Source: a virus
DNA: 64,000 bases
IMG/VR virus record: IMGVR_UViG_3300036851_000176
Coordinates: 82,626-146,625 of that record
Direction: 5' to 3' (one strand)
Below the pieces are notes generated by a model. That model searched no databases, had not been told where the DNA came from, and saw only the letters and a list, made by a program, of their open reading frames with translations. This document shows positions 18,502 to 24,537 of this stretch, piece after piece (position 1 is the stretch's first letter; each line of letters starts with the position of its first letter). The position numbers were made by a program, and so were the translations under genes.

Positions 18502-18570
18502 CGGGCCAGGAAGGAATCGAACCCTCTCCTAACGGGTTGGAGCCGTTTTGGACACCATGTCCTCTCGCCC
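18502..18570 (-). tRNA. tRNA-Trp(CCA)
   Basis: Anticodon stem AACGG/CCGTT around CTCCAAC, T arm GGTTCGATTCC, discriminator G as in bacterial tRNA-Trp. One acceptor mismatch (5-68). Confidence 0.85.
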
Positions 18571-18637
18571 AAGTTGGACGATCGTGCGCACCGGGGGAAT
18601 GCTCTTATCACCGGTGCCCAGTGCGCGCGTCGTCCGA

Positions 18638-18710
18638 TCAGGCTGAGAGGATTCGAACCTCTACCGCTCGCTCCCAAAGCGACCGTGCTGCCGTTGAACA
18701 CTACAGCCTG
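18638..18710 (-). tRNA. tRNA-Pro(TGG)
   Basis: Acceptor CAGGCTG/CAGCCTG, anticodon loop TTTGGGA, T arm GGTTCGAATCC, discriminator A. Confidence 0.88.
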
Positions 18711-18856
18711 TTGTGACTGTCTTCGCGGCTCGAACTTCGGTGCTTATGTGATGGTGCTTGAAGAGAGACGCGCAGACAGCGAATTAGACCCCTGGAAACC
18801 AGGGGGTATTCGGCTGATGCTGTTGCGATGTCATCTCGATCTTCATTGCGCCACCA
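18711..18856 (-). other. tRNA-operon leader, no clear gene
   Basis: Stretch between the promoter at 18857 and tRNA-Pro. It holds a short frame of 20 codons (18843 down to about 18781) ending in a hairpin (CCCCTGG/CCAGGGG), and no recognisable tRNA. It may be a transcribed leader only. Confidence 0.3.
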
Positions 18857-18885
18857 ACGTTACATGAATGGTCGTGGTCTGTCAA
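18857..18885 (-). promoter_or_regulatory. promoter for tRNA-Pro to tRNA-Asn run
   Basis: TTGACA (18885-18880), 17 bases, TAACGT (18862-18857) on the minus strand. Confidence 0.65.
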
Positions 18886-18974
18886 GCCGAGGCCGCTTGC
18901 TCAACCGCCAGTTTCCCAAGCGGCTCAGCGAAGCGGCCCAACACAAGGCCGATATTCCCAGTCGCCGCTGACAC
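18882..18974 (-). CDS. possible 30-residue small protein
   Basis: GTG-start frame (SAATGNIGLVLGRFAEPLG...) ending inside the -35 of the tRNA promoter. Ribosome site is too close to the GTG, so this is weak. Together with it, 18885-19040 shows no other gene. Confidence 0.25.
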   Translation of the reverse strand: MSAATGNIGLVLGRFAEPLGKLAVEQAASA

Positions 18975-19042
18975 GGCTCCTGACTGCCTCGGATCCGGTG
19001 TCAGCCGGAGAGCCGAGCGGGCGCTTGCGCCTCGGACACGCT

Positions 19043-19243
19043 TCAAACGTCTGGCATCGAGAGGAAGTCCTGGTAACTCTCCTGCATGTCGGCCAAGCGT
19101 TCCTCGAAAAACTCCCGAATCTCTTCTTCGCTGGCGCGAGGGATCAGAGCAGCAAGGGCATGGTTCATCTCGTCCGCTGCGTACTCTCGTGTTCTGTCGG
19201 GGATCTTCATGATGTGGGGTGGCAGACTATTTGAACGGCTCAT
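19043..19243 (-). CDS. small hypothetical protein
   Basis: 66 residues, GGAGG eight bases before the ATG. Helical, acidic C-terminal half (EEEIREFFEERLADMQESYQ). Sits alone between the tRNA operon and the tmRNA. No family recognised. Confidence 0.65.
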   Translation of the reverse strand: MSRSNSLPPHIMKIPDRTREYAADEMNHALAALIPRASEEEIREFFEERLADMQESYQDFLSMPDV

Positions 19244-19338
19244 GTGATGCCTCCGCTTAGCGGCCTGCCAGCGACCTTACGCACTGGTTCTGTTCCCACG
19301 CCAGCGTGCGCCCCGCGCGGCCCCGAAGGGCATTTCAG

Positions 19339-19658
19339 TGGAGCCGCCGGGTATCGAACCCGGGTCCGTCTCGTCCGTACAAACAGATCTTCTAGCAGCT
19401 TCGGGGTGGTATACGCCACCTCCACCAGGGCAGACCTTTGGTCTCCGCGTCACCGTTGAATGGGGTCGGTGTCCCGTCCTACTGGTACATCATCCCGGAC
19501 TTCTGTTCCTACCGGCCGGGGCGGCGCTCGTGGCCGTTAAGCCGCGAGAGGAAGCACGTATGCTTCGTCGTTTCGTTTGCCCTCCGGGCCGGTGCGGTAG
19601 GCCGCAACCCGCTGCGATCTCCTTGCCGTTTTCGAGGCGTCGAATCCAATTCGGCCCC
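19339..19658 (-). ncRNA. ssrA: transfer-messenger RNA (tmRNA)
   Basis: 320 nt. The 5' end GGGGCCGAATTGGATTCGAC matches the classic tmRNA start and pairs with the 3' end CGGCTCC-A. T arm GGACCCGGGTTCGATACCC near the 3' end. The internal tag frame reads KRNDEAYVLPLAA then TAA, ending in the usual LAA-type degradation signal, with the resume codon GGC or AAA. It rescues stalled ribosomes and tags their products. A phage copy can serve when host tmRNA is limiting; tmRNAs are known from some actinophages. Confidence 0.93.
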
Positions 19659-19665
19659 ACACGGG

Positions 19666-19693
19666 ACTATACACATTCCGGGCGTTTTGTCAA
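19666..19693 (-). promoter_or_regulatory. tmRNA promoter
   Basis: TTGACA (19693-19688), 16 bases, TATAGT (19671-19666). Transcription would begin at 19659 or 19658, the mature 5' end of the tmRNA, so little or no 5' trimming would be needed. Confidence 0.8.
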
Positions 19694-19947
19694 CCCACCT
19701 CGCGCCATATCCCTCGTTCGAGGTACCCGTGCCAGCCATCCTTGTTATCGGCCAACTTCTCCAGGATCGATGGAGAGACGGTCACGGTGCCGTCCTGGTG
19801 CTCGGTCACGTCCCATTCTTCGAGACGTGCGGGGCCAGATCCGTTCGGGAGGCAAACCCACAGGAATCTCGATGGGCCTCGGAAACAGTAGTCGCCCGCT
19901 TCGAGTTCCCACGGCAGCGTGTTATCTGGGCGTCGTCGTCCTTTCAT
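19690..19947 (-). CDS. DUF6527-like protein
   Basis: 85 residues from ATG at 19947. GDYCFRGPSRFLWVCLP, then VTVSPSILEKL and DGWHGYLERGIW follow the DUF6527 pattern (a small domain ending SPSI...WHGYL-dG-W) common in phages. A 9-bp hairpin (19957-19981) lies just upstream and could hide or regulate the start, which has only a weak ribosome site. Function unknown. Confidence 0.65.
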   Translation of the reverse strand: MKGRRRPDNTLPWELEAGDYCFRGPSRFLWVCLPNGSGPARLEEWDVTEHQDGTVTVSPSILEKLADNKDGWHGYLERGIWREVG

Positions 19948-20008
19948 GTGTTTACCGCAGACGACCCGCGCAAGGCGGGTCGTCGCGAGACTCAGGATCA
20001 CCTCCCCG

Positions 20009-20068
20009 TTAGAAGGGCCACTCTTCCTGTACGGCCACCGCTACGGGGAGGCCGTTGAGTCTTGCCAC
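20009..20068 (-). CDS. 19-residue leader peptide
   Basis: GTG start with GGAAGGAGGTGG upstream, a very strong ribosome site, and 19 codons (ARLNGLPVAVAVQEEWPF) to TAA. It lies just before the hairpin and start of the DUF6527-like gene, so it looks like a regulatory leader or a microprotein. Confidence 0.5.
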   Translation of the reverse strand: MARLNGLPVAVAVQEEWPF

Positions 20069-20114
20069 GTAGACCACCTCCTTCCTCCAACAAGGTGAGT
20101 CTACCGCAAAGTTT

Positions 20115-20143
20115 TTGGGCACAAAACATTGCAGTGGTACGCT
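20115..20143 (+). promoter_or_regulatory. leaderless promoter (plus strand)
   Basis: TTGGGC, 17 bases, TGG-TACGCT (extended -10), then six bases and the ATG at 20150. Confidence 0.6.
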
Positions 20144-20149
20144 AAAGGG

Positions 20150-20287
20150 ATGCCAATCGACCCCGAAACTGGACGCTACTGGACGCCGCGCTATCGATCG
20201 AAGTTTGAGGCGGTTCGAACCGTTGCCTCGTGCGTGTCTGCGGTTGGAACGATCTTCGTTCTGCTCAGAGTTTTCGGCAAGATCTAA
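20150..20287 (+). CDS. 45-residue single-pass membrane protein
   Basis: MPIDPETGRYWTPRYRSKFE, then a hydrophobic segment (ASCVSAVGTIFVLLRVF) at residues 25-42. A lone plus-strand gene inside the minus-strand tRNA region with its own leaderless promoter. Size and topology would suit a small holin-like or inhibitory peptide, but this is a guess. Confidence 0.65.
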   Translation: MPIDPETGRYWTPRYRSKFEAVRTVASCVSAVGTIFVLLRVFGKI

Positions 20288-20288
20288 G

Positions 20289-20373
20289 CGGCGGGTGAGG
20301 GGATCGAACCCCCACAGGTGTTACCCCATCACCGGGTTCAAGCCGGATAAGCACGCCAGCCATGCGACCCGCC
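20289..20373 (-). tRNA. tRNA-Ser(TGA)
   Basis: Class II tRNA with long variable arm; acceptor GGCGGGT/ACCCGCC, anticodon loop CTTGAAC, T arm GGTTCGATCC, discriminator G. Confidence 0.88.
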
Positions 20374-20445
20374 GAGTGGACGATGTAACGCATTTTGCGT
20401 CACTCTGTCCATTCAAACCATTCCGCAATCGGAACAATTATGAAA

Positions 20446-20526
20446 TGCGCACCCCGGGATTCGAACCCGGACGCCTCGCGGCACCAGCCTCTCAGACTGG
20501 CGTGTCTACCGTTCCACCAGGCGCGC
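20446..20526 (-). tRNA. tRNA-Leu(GAG)
   Basis: Class II; acceptor GCGCGCC/GGTGCGC, Leu-type D arm GGTAGACACG, anticodon stem CCAGT/GCTGG around CTGAGAG, discriminator A. Confidence 0.85.
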
Positions 20527-20529
20527 AAG

Positions 20530-20559
20530 TGTCAAGTTTTATGGCAAGAAAACTTGACA
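20530..20559. repeat. 11-bp inverted repeat between tRNA genes
   Basis: TGTCAAGTTTT and AAAACTTGACA, 8 bases apart, perfect. Each arm contains TTGACA, but no -10 is well placed on either side. Possible operator or processing hairpin. Confidence 0.5.
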
Positions 20560-20650
20560 AAGCGGAAGGCCGAGGTCACGATCCCCACGCCTTTCGGCGC
20601 GATCCGGCTAGCAACCGGTCCCCGGGCCATCCCAGGTTGACCTTCCGTAG

Positions 20651-20724
20651 TCCCCACGCCAGGATTCGAACCTGGATCCCTCCGGTTTGAGCGGAGTGCG
20701 TCTGCCGGATTGCGCCACGCGGGG
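20651..20724 (-). tRNA. tRNA-Leu(CAA)-like, class I body
   Basis: Acceptor CCCCGCG/CGTGGGG, anticodon stem CTCCG/CGGAG around CTCAAAC, T arm GGTTCGAATCC, discriminator A. The variable region is only about 4-5 bases, while bacterial Leu tRNAs are class II. Charging identity is therefore uncertain. Confidence 0.75.
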
Positions 20725-20734
20725 CTATGTCGAG

Positions 20735-20821
20735 TACGGGAGGCGGGAGTCGAACCCGCACGTCCTTTCGGACACCGATTTCTGAGACCGGCGCGTCTAC
20801 CGAGATTCCAGCCACTCCCGT
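20735..20821 (-). tRNA. tRNA-Leu(CAG)
   Basis: Class II with long variable arm (GTCCGAAAGGAC); acceptor ACGGGAG/CTCCCGT, anticodon loop CTCAGAA, discriminator A. Confidence 0.88.
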
Positions 20822-20829
20822 ATGTCGAG

Positions 20830-20902
20830 AGCCGATGGCAGGAATCGAACCTGCGTGGACGGGGTTGCAATCCGTCGCCTGGGACCACTCGGCCACATCG
20901 GC
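20830..20902 (-). tRNA. tRNA-Cys(GCA)
   Basis: Acceptor GCCGATG/CATCGGC, anticodon loop TTGCAAC, U73 discriminator typical of Cys. Confidence 0.88.
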
Positions 20903-20906
20903 TTGG

Positions 20907-20977
20907 TGGGCGCCCTAGGATTTGCACCTAGTCCTGCGGGGTTACGGCCCGGAATGCTCTAACTACACCAGACGCCC
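20907..20977 (-). tRNA. tRNA-Tyr(GTA)-like, unusual loops
   Basis: Acceptor GGGCGTC/GGCGCCC, anticodon stem CCGGG/CCCGC around CCGTAAC. Position 33 is C instead of the near-universal U, the T loop is TGCAAAT (G55), and the body is class I where bacterial Tyr tRNAs are class II. The anticodon call depends on that stem choice. Confidence 0.55.
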
Positions 20978-20985
20978 AAGTAGGT

Positions 20986-21005
20986 CAGTCCGCCGAGGCG
21001 GACTG
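20986..21005 (-). terminator. hairpin upstream of tRNA-Tyr
   Basis: CAGTCCGC-CTCG-GCGGACTG, an 8-bp stem capped by CTCG, with no U tract. It lies in the leader of the tRNA operon between promoter and first tRNA. Confidence 0.4.
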
Positions 21006-21303
21006 GCTAAGACTTAGGCAATACAACTGGTGCGCGAACATAACGTGCCGGAGTATAGACGAAGATTGCTGATTTCGCAAGTATCTTCTCTACTTGAGCA
21101 ATCAGAGGTACTCGACGTGAAGAGTTCCGCCGAAGGGGAGGGTGCCATCGAAGAGGAACATTCCAAGTTCGTCACCTTGGTAGGCCAGAATCGAGGGTAT
21201 TTTCCTCGCGATCTTCTTGCTCCAGCGCCCACGCCGAGATGATCTTTCCAAGAGGAGGATCCGGAAAGAGGGGACGACCCAGTTCGTCTCGATCGTCGGG
21301 CAC
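21006..21303 (-). other. tRNA-operon leader and short frames of doubtful coding
   Basis: Two short minus-strand frames read like protein: one from GTG at 21302 (PDDRDELGRPLFPDPPLGKI, 43 codons) and one from ATG near 21144 (FLFDGTLPFGGTLHVEYL, 19 codons, AAGGTGACG upstream). Both are plausible microproteins continuing the operon of 21304-21954, but neither is proven. Confidence 0.35.
21052..21080 (-). promoter_or_regulatory. promoter for the Tyr-to-Ser tRNA run
   Basis: TTGCGA (21080-21075), 17 bases, TATACT (21057-21052) on the minus strand. Confidence 0.7.
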
Positions 21304-21564
21304 TTACTTCGCCTGGAACATCGGCTTCAGCCGAGGTCGCGTCTCTGGCTTAGGGTCTCCCTCGTCCTCTGGGTAATCCACCGGCTGGCCCGAGATGCTG
21401 ATGTCTCCTGTCCCGTTTTCTACAATCCTGTTCACGTTGTATCGGACGCGAAAGTCGTTCGAGTAGACATCGTTGTCGATTTCTAGGGTCTCTCCTTCTC
21501 CCGGAAGCAGCACATACCCAACCGCGAAGACAAAGCAGTTATCCGTGTGGTTCGTGAGGATCAT
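21304..21564 (-). CDS. hypothetical beta-rich protein
   Basis: 86 residues (HTDNCFVFAVGYVLLPGEGE, then IDNDVYSNDFRVRYNVNRIV), an all-beta style like a virion surface or fibre domain. Follows the 128-residue gene by three bases. No family recognised; a minor structural protein is the best guess. Confidence 0.65.
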   Translation of the reverse strand: MILTNHTDNCFVFAVGYVLLPGEGETLEIDNDVYSNDFRVRYNVNRIVENGTGDISISGQPVDYPEDEGDPKPETRPRLKPMFQAK

Positions 21565-21567
21565 GAC

Positions 21568-21954
21568 TCAGGCCGGGTAAGGAACGATGTTGTACAGGAC
21601 CACCAGAATCCCGCTGGCTACCGATCCTCCCGTCACATGAGCACTGATCTTTCCATCCTCGCTGGCAATGGATTTGATCCCGGATCCGAGTTCCGCCAAA
21701 ACCGCGTAAGACGTGGCCGGAATGGAAGAGCCGGATGTGATCGAGTTGTCGGCTCCGATCCCTACACCCAACGATCCAGATCCAGAGAACGCTTTCAGGA
21801 CGACTACGGTGCTGACGATTGCCCAGCCCTTCGGAATCAGATCTCCGAATTCGTAGGTTCCGGCAGAAAGACCGGGGCGAGCATCGAAGGTGGCGACCTT
21901 TGAGGTTTGTCCACCCTTCATCAGGGCGTAAATCTCTGAAAGGGGAGCAGTCAT
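21568..21954 (-). CDS. hypothetical beta-rich virion-like protein
   Basis: 128 residues. TGG-TACACT lies six bases upstream of the ATG at 21954, a leaderless promoter. Sequence is Gly/Ser/Val-rich (VLKAFSGSGSLGVGIGADNS, ending GILVVLYNIVPYPA), in the manner of tail-fibre or decoration domains. Location among tRNAs, far from the tail genes, is odd. Confidence 0.65.
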   Translation of the reverse strand: MTAPLSEIYALMKGGQTSKVATFDARPGLSAGTYEFGDLIPKGWAIVSTVVVLKAFSGSGSLGVGIGADNSITSGSSIPATSYAVLAELGSGIKSIASEDGKISAHVTGGSVASGILVVLYNIVPYPA

Positions 21955-21981
21955 GGTGCGAGTGTACCATGCAAAATCAGG

Positions 21982-22054
21982 AGCCGGGGAGAGGAGTCGA
22001 ACCCCCACCGCAACCGTACAAAGGGTGCATGCTAGCCATTAACACCACCCCGGC
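21982..22054 (-). tRNA. tRNA-Thr(TGT)
   Basis: Acceptor GCCGGGG/CCCCGGC, anticodon loop TTTGTAC in a stem with one mismatch, T arm GGTTCGACTCC. Confidence 0.8.
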
Positions 22055-22110
22055 TCGATCGTTCACTGGTGCAAGAAACTACGTTATGACTTAGTTTTCC
22101 GCACCAGTAG

Positions 22111-22183
22111 AGGCCCTAGGAGGATTCGAACCCCCGACTCACGCGGTAGAAACGCGCAGCTCTGTCCCCTGAGCTACAGGGCC
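22111..22183 (-). tRNA. tRNA-Arg(TCT)
   Basis: Acceptor GGCCCTG/TAGGGCC, D stem GCTC/GAGC, anticodon stem GCGCG/CGCGT around TTTCTAC. Confidence 0.88.
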
Positions 22184-22269
22184 TTGGTAGTCATTACACG
22201 TACGATGTATCTGTCAGGCGCTAGTCTCCCTTGACCACTCCTGCCTCTCGTCCGCTGGTACCCGCTCGC

Positions 22270-22306
22270 GAGCGCACGCCGGAATCGAACCGGCCGTCTC
22301 CTGAAG
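22270..22306 (-). pseudogene. tRNA remnant (3' half only)
   Basis: GCCGG-TTCGATT-CCGGC T arm followed by GTGCGCT, with nothing of the D or anticodon arms upstream; tRNA-Lys(TTT) abuts it. A truncated tRNA gene. Confidence 0.5.
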
Positions 22307-22378
22307 TGGATCCCCGAGGACTCGAACCCCGATCTCATGGCTTAAAAGGCCAGACTCTGCCTGTTGAGTTAGAGATCC
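22307..22378 (-). tRNA. tRNA-Lys(TTT)
   Basis: Acceptor GGATCTC/GGGATCC, D stem ACTC/GAGT, anticodon loop CTTTTAA, discriminator A. Confidence 0.88.
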
Positions 22379-22420
22379 ATGTGCCGCAATTGGAAGGGGA
22401 TGCGGCCAACCGTCTTCGAG

Positions 22421-22493
22421 TGGACCGGCCGAGATTCGAACTCGGATCGCACGCGGTGCAAGCGCGGCAGGTTCCCATTACGCCCACCAGCCC
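22421..22493 (-). tRNA. tRNA-Ala(TGC)
   Basis: Acceptor GGGCTGG/CCGGTCC gives a G3-U70 pair, the alanine identity element; anticodon loop CTTGCAC; discriminator A. Confidence 0.88.
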
Positions 22494-22504
22494 AGGTGTT
22501 GCTA

Positions 22505-22579
22505 TCGGCCGAGGAGGATTCGAACCTCCGACTGACACGGGTTCGAAGCCCGCCGCTCTGTCCACTGAGCTACCAGCCG
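22505..22579 (-). tRNA. tRNA-Arg(TCG)
   Basis: Acceptor CGGCTGG/TCGGCCG, D stem GCTC/GAGC, anticodon loop CTTCGAA, T arm GGTTCGAATCC, discriminator A. Confidence 0.88.
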
Positions 22580-22587
22580 TTATGTAG

Positions 22588-22660
22588 TGCGGCGAGCAAG
22601 AGTCGAACTTGCGTCCTCCGGGTTCGCAACCCGGCGCTCTGTCCTCTGAGCTATCGTCGC
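22588..22660 (-). tRNA. tRNA-Arg(GCG)
   Basis: Anticodon stem CCGGG/CCCGG around TTGCGAA. Bacteria normally read CGN with inosine-bearing ACG; an unmodified GCG reads CGC/CGU directly. One A-C mismatch in the acceptor (4-69). Confidence 0.83.
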
Positions 22661-22709
22661 GCGTGTCATGCAATACACGTTTTTCATGTACAACGTGACA
22701 GTCTTGCAG

Positions 22710-22782
22710 TGGCGCCCCGAGGACTTGCACCCCGTTCGCGCGGCTTAAGAGGCCGGACTCTGGCTCGTTGAGTTAGAGCGCC
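22710..22782 (-). tRNA. tRNA-Lys(CTT)
   Basis: Acceptor GGCGCTC/GGGCGCC, anticodon loop CTCTTAA, discriminator A. T loop TGCAAGT with G55. Confidence 0.85.
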
Positions 22783-22790
22783 ATATGTAG

Positions 22791-22861
22791 TAGGCATCCA
22801 GAGACTTGAACTCCGATCTCCTGGGTGTAGGCCAGGTGTCCTCCCATTGGACGAGACGCCT
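22791..22861 (-). tRNA. tRNA-Val(TAC)
   Basis: Acceptor AGGCGTC/GATGCCT, anticodon stem CCTGG/CCAGG around CCTACAC; position 33 is C rather than U. T arm GAGTTCAAGTCTC. Confidence 0.75.
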
Positions 22862-22874
22862 ATGTTGTTTCGAG

Positions 22875-22947
22875 TGGACCGGGGAGCGATCGAATCTCCC
22901 GCCTCTCCTTTATCAGAGGAGCGCTCTGCCGTCTGAGCTACCAGTCC
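22875..22947 (-). tRNA. tRNA-Ile(GAT)
   Basis: Acceptor GGACTGG/CCGGTCC, anticodon stem CTCCT/AGGAG around CTGATAA, discriminator A; T stem has one A-G mismatch. Confidence 0.85.
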
Positions 22948-22968
22948 ATGTTCCGTGCTGGACTGCGG

Positions 22969-23064
22969 CTATGCGACGGTAATGCGCGTCGCGGCCAGCA
23001 CGGTGCGGACGACGGTTCTCGTCGTTCGCTTGAGTTTCCTCTGTGCTGTCCGCGTGAAGTTCAT
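22969..23064 (-). CDS. 31-residue basic microprotein
   Basis: NFTRTAQRKLKRTTRTVVRTV, then a short hydrophobic end. The ATG is seven bases after TAAGGT of a strong promoter, so it fits the leaderless pattern; it precedes tRNA-Ile. Very basic, perhaps RNA-binding; no family. Confidence 0.5.
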   Translation of the reverse strand: MNFTRTAQRKLKRTTRTVVRTVLAATRITVA

Positions 23065-23071
23065 GATCGTG

Positions 23072-23099
23072 ACCTTAGCAGGTTTCGAGAAAAAGTCAA
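23072..23099 (-). promoter_or_regulatory. leaderless promoter before 31-residue gene and tRNAs
   Basis: TTGACT (23099-23094), 16 bases ending CTGC, TAAGGT (23077-23072). Confidence 0.7.
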
Positions 23100-23100
23100 G

Positions 23101-23173
23101 AGCCACCGATCGGATTTGAACCGATCCTACAACGTTGGCAACGTTGCGTGCTACCGCTAGACACTACGGTGGC
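23101..23173 (-). tRNA. tRNA-Gly(GCC)
   Basis: Acceptor GCCACCG/CGGTGGC, anticodon stem CAACG/CGTTG around TTGCCAA, U73 as in bacterial Gly tRNAs. Confidence 0.88.
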
Positions 23174-23302
23174 AAATGGAGAGCCTAGGTCCTCAGTTAT
23201 TCCCCGCCGGGGAGGACTCCACGGCATCACTCCTAAGAGTGGCGGGCCAGATGTCTCCGATGTCAACTCTCCTGGGAGACCCACGGTCTTTGGTTTTTCC
23301 AG

Positions 23303-23376
23303 AGCGCCTGCTCGGATTCGAACCGAGACTGCCAGCTTGGAAGGCTGGCGTGCTGACCGTTAAACACTACGGGCGC
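23303..23376 (-). tRNA. tRNA-Gly(TCC)
   Basis: Anticodon stem CCAGC/GCTGG around CTTCCAA, T arm GGTTCGAATCC, U73; one acceptor mismatch (6-67). Confidence 0.86.
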
Positions 23377-23404
23377 GTGCTTGCCATGGTACCTGAAACG
23401 AGAG

Positions 23405-23476
23405 CGGGTCTACGGAGGATCGAACTCCGATCTGTGCCTCGACAGGGCACCGTCCTAGCCATTGAACGACAGACCC
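23405..23476 (-). tRNA. tRNA-Asp(GTC)
   Basis: Acceptor GGGTCTG/TAGACCC, anticodon stem GTGCC/GGCAC around CTGTCGA, discriminator G as usual for Asp. Confidence 0.88.
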
Positions 23477-23570
23477 AAGGATGAGGAGTGAGCGGTGCAA
23501 ATCGACCACCCTCATCAGCAACTCCTGTCCGGATGCATCCCCGGCTCAGGTCAGCAGCGTCCTACTGAGT

Positions 23571-23643
23571 GTCCCGACCGGGATTCGAACCCGGGTCGCC
23601 GCCGTGAGAGGGCGGTATCCTAGACCAACTAGACGATCAGGAC
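23571..23643 (-). tRNA. tRNA-Glu(CTC)
   Basis: Acceptor GTCCTGA/TCGGGAC, anticodon stem CCGCC/GGCGG around CTCTCAC, discriminator A. Confidence 0.88.
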
Positions 23644-23695
23644 GTATCGGGGTTCTTCATCTCCGGGCCTGAACCCGAAGCGAGTGCTACCCCAG

Positions 23696-23769
23696 TGCCA
23701 CCGGCGGGATTCGAACCCGCATCGCCGAGCTTGAAAGGCTCGCATCCTAAGCCATTAGACGACGTTGGC
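23696..23769 (-). tRNA. tRNA-Glu(TTC)
   Basis: Anticodon stem CGAGC/GCTCG around CTTTCAA, T arm GGTTCGAATCC, discriminator A; one acceptor mismatch (5-68). Confidence 0.87.
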
Positions 23770-24057
23770 AAGTCCCCTTGCGGGGAGCGCCCAGTCCGCT
23801 TGCCCTCTACCGGGGGCCGACCGGGCAATGATTGAGGCACCTGCGGGCCGTGCCTCCCTGCGCCCTCCGGAGAATCCATGAGGCTGCGAGCGGTGGAGAG
23901 TCGATCGCGCCTGGGATGTCAATTCGGGAGGGTCATGACTCCCTCCCGACCTGGCCGTCGCCAGGATTTCAGTGTTGCTCCGTCGAGCACCCCTCGGCCC
24001 GGACAACCGCCGGGACGGAAACGCGAGAGGCCACTGTCTCCGGGTTTCCCCTTCGAG
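23770..24057 (-). other. structured spacer without recognisable gene
   Basis: 288 bases between tRNA-Met and tRNA-Glu. It holds a perfect 9-bp hairpin (23924-23949, TCGGGAGGG arms) and smaller hairpins at 23841-23859 and 23798-23826, and no good frame. Could be a small RNA co-processed with the tRNAs. Confidence 0.4.
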
Positions 24058-24130
24058 TAGCGGGTACGGGAGTCGAACCCGCTGTCTTCGGCTTATGAGG
24101 CCGCTGTGGAAGCCGTTTCACTCCCCCGCT
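24058..24130 (-). tRNA. tRNA-Met(CAT)
   Basis: Acceptor AGCGGGG/ACCCGCT, anticodon loop CTCATAA, T arm GGTTCGACTCC, discriminator A. Elongator Met, initiator and Ile2(CAT) cannot be told apart with certainty. First gene of the tRNA cluster. Confidence 0.8.
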
Positions 24131-24136
24131 CGTCGG

Positions 24137-24164
24137 AGTATACATGCCGGAGATGGCATGTCAA
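24137..24164 (-). promoter_or_regulatory. tRNA cluster promoter with inverted repeat in spacer
   Basis: TTGACA (24164-24159), 16 bases, TATACT (24142-24137). The spacer holds an inverted repeat (ATGCC/GGCAT), a possible operator. Six bases after the -10 puts the start at 24130, the first base of mature tRNA-Met. Confidence 0.8.
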
Positions 24165-24168
24165 GGGC

Positions 24169-24537
24169 TTACTTGCAGTTCTGTGGATCGACCGCCTGGA
24201 CGTTCTCCGGCTTCACGACTCCGTTGGGGATCTGAAACAGGAAGTCTCCACAGGCCGACTGACTTCCGTCTGCGTTCGACACGACGGCCAGGCACTCGAA
24301 GCGAATGGAGTTCTTGGGATCCTGAGCACACTTCACGATGCGCGCGATCTGGATTCCTTCGGCTGCCTCGGCCTTGTTGAAGTCTCGCTTCAGCGCGATC
24401 CCGGCTTTCTGCGTCACCGTCAGGGGTTTCGGCTTGGGCTTCGAGTCACCGCCCGTCGTCAAGACGATCGCGGCAACAACGGCAGCTACTACGACCACGG
24501 CGAGTACGGCGTAACTGACGATCTGGTTGCGCTTCAT
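24169..24537 (-). CDS. membrane-anchored protein of the ExbB/ExbD-like operon
   Basis: 122 residues: short cytoplasmic N-terminus, one transmembrane helix (VSYAVLAVVVVAAVVAAIVL, residues 7-27), then an extracellular domain with four Cys (CAQDP, FECLAV, SACGDF, QNCK), enough for two disulphides. Last gene of the operon, coupled by ATGA. A substrate-binding or sensor subunit of the complex is plausible; no family recognised. Confidence 0.75.
   Translation of the reverse strand: MKRNQIVSYAVLAVVVVAAVVAAIVLTTGGDSKPKPKPLTVTQKAGIALKRDFNKAEAAEGIQIARIVKCAQDPKNSIRFECLAVVSNADGSQSACGDFLFQIPNGVVKPENVQAVDPQNCK

Noticed and set aside
18720-18790. Additional tRNA between the promoter and tRNA-Pro
   Set aside because: A possible anticodon-like hairpin (CCCCT-GGTTTCC-AGGGG) has no U33 and no T arm or acceptor stem can be drawn.
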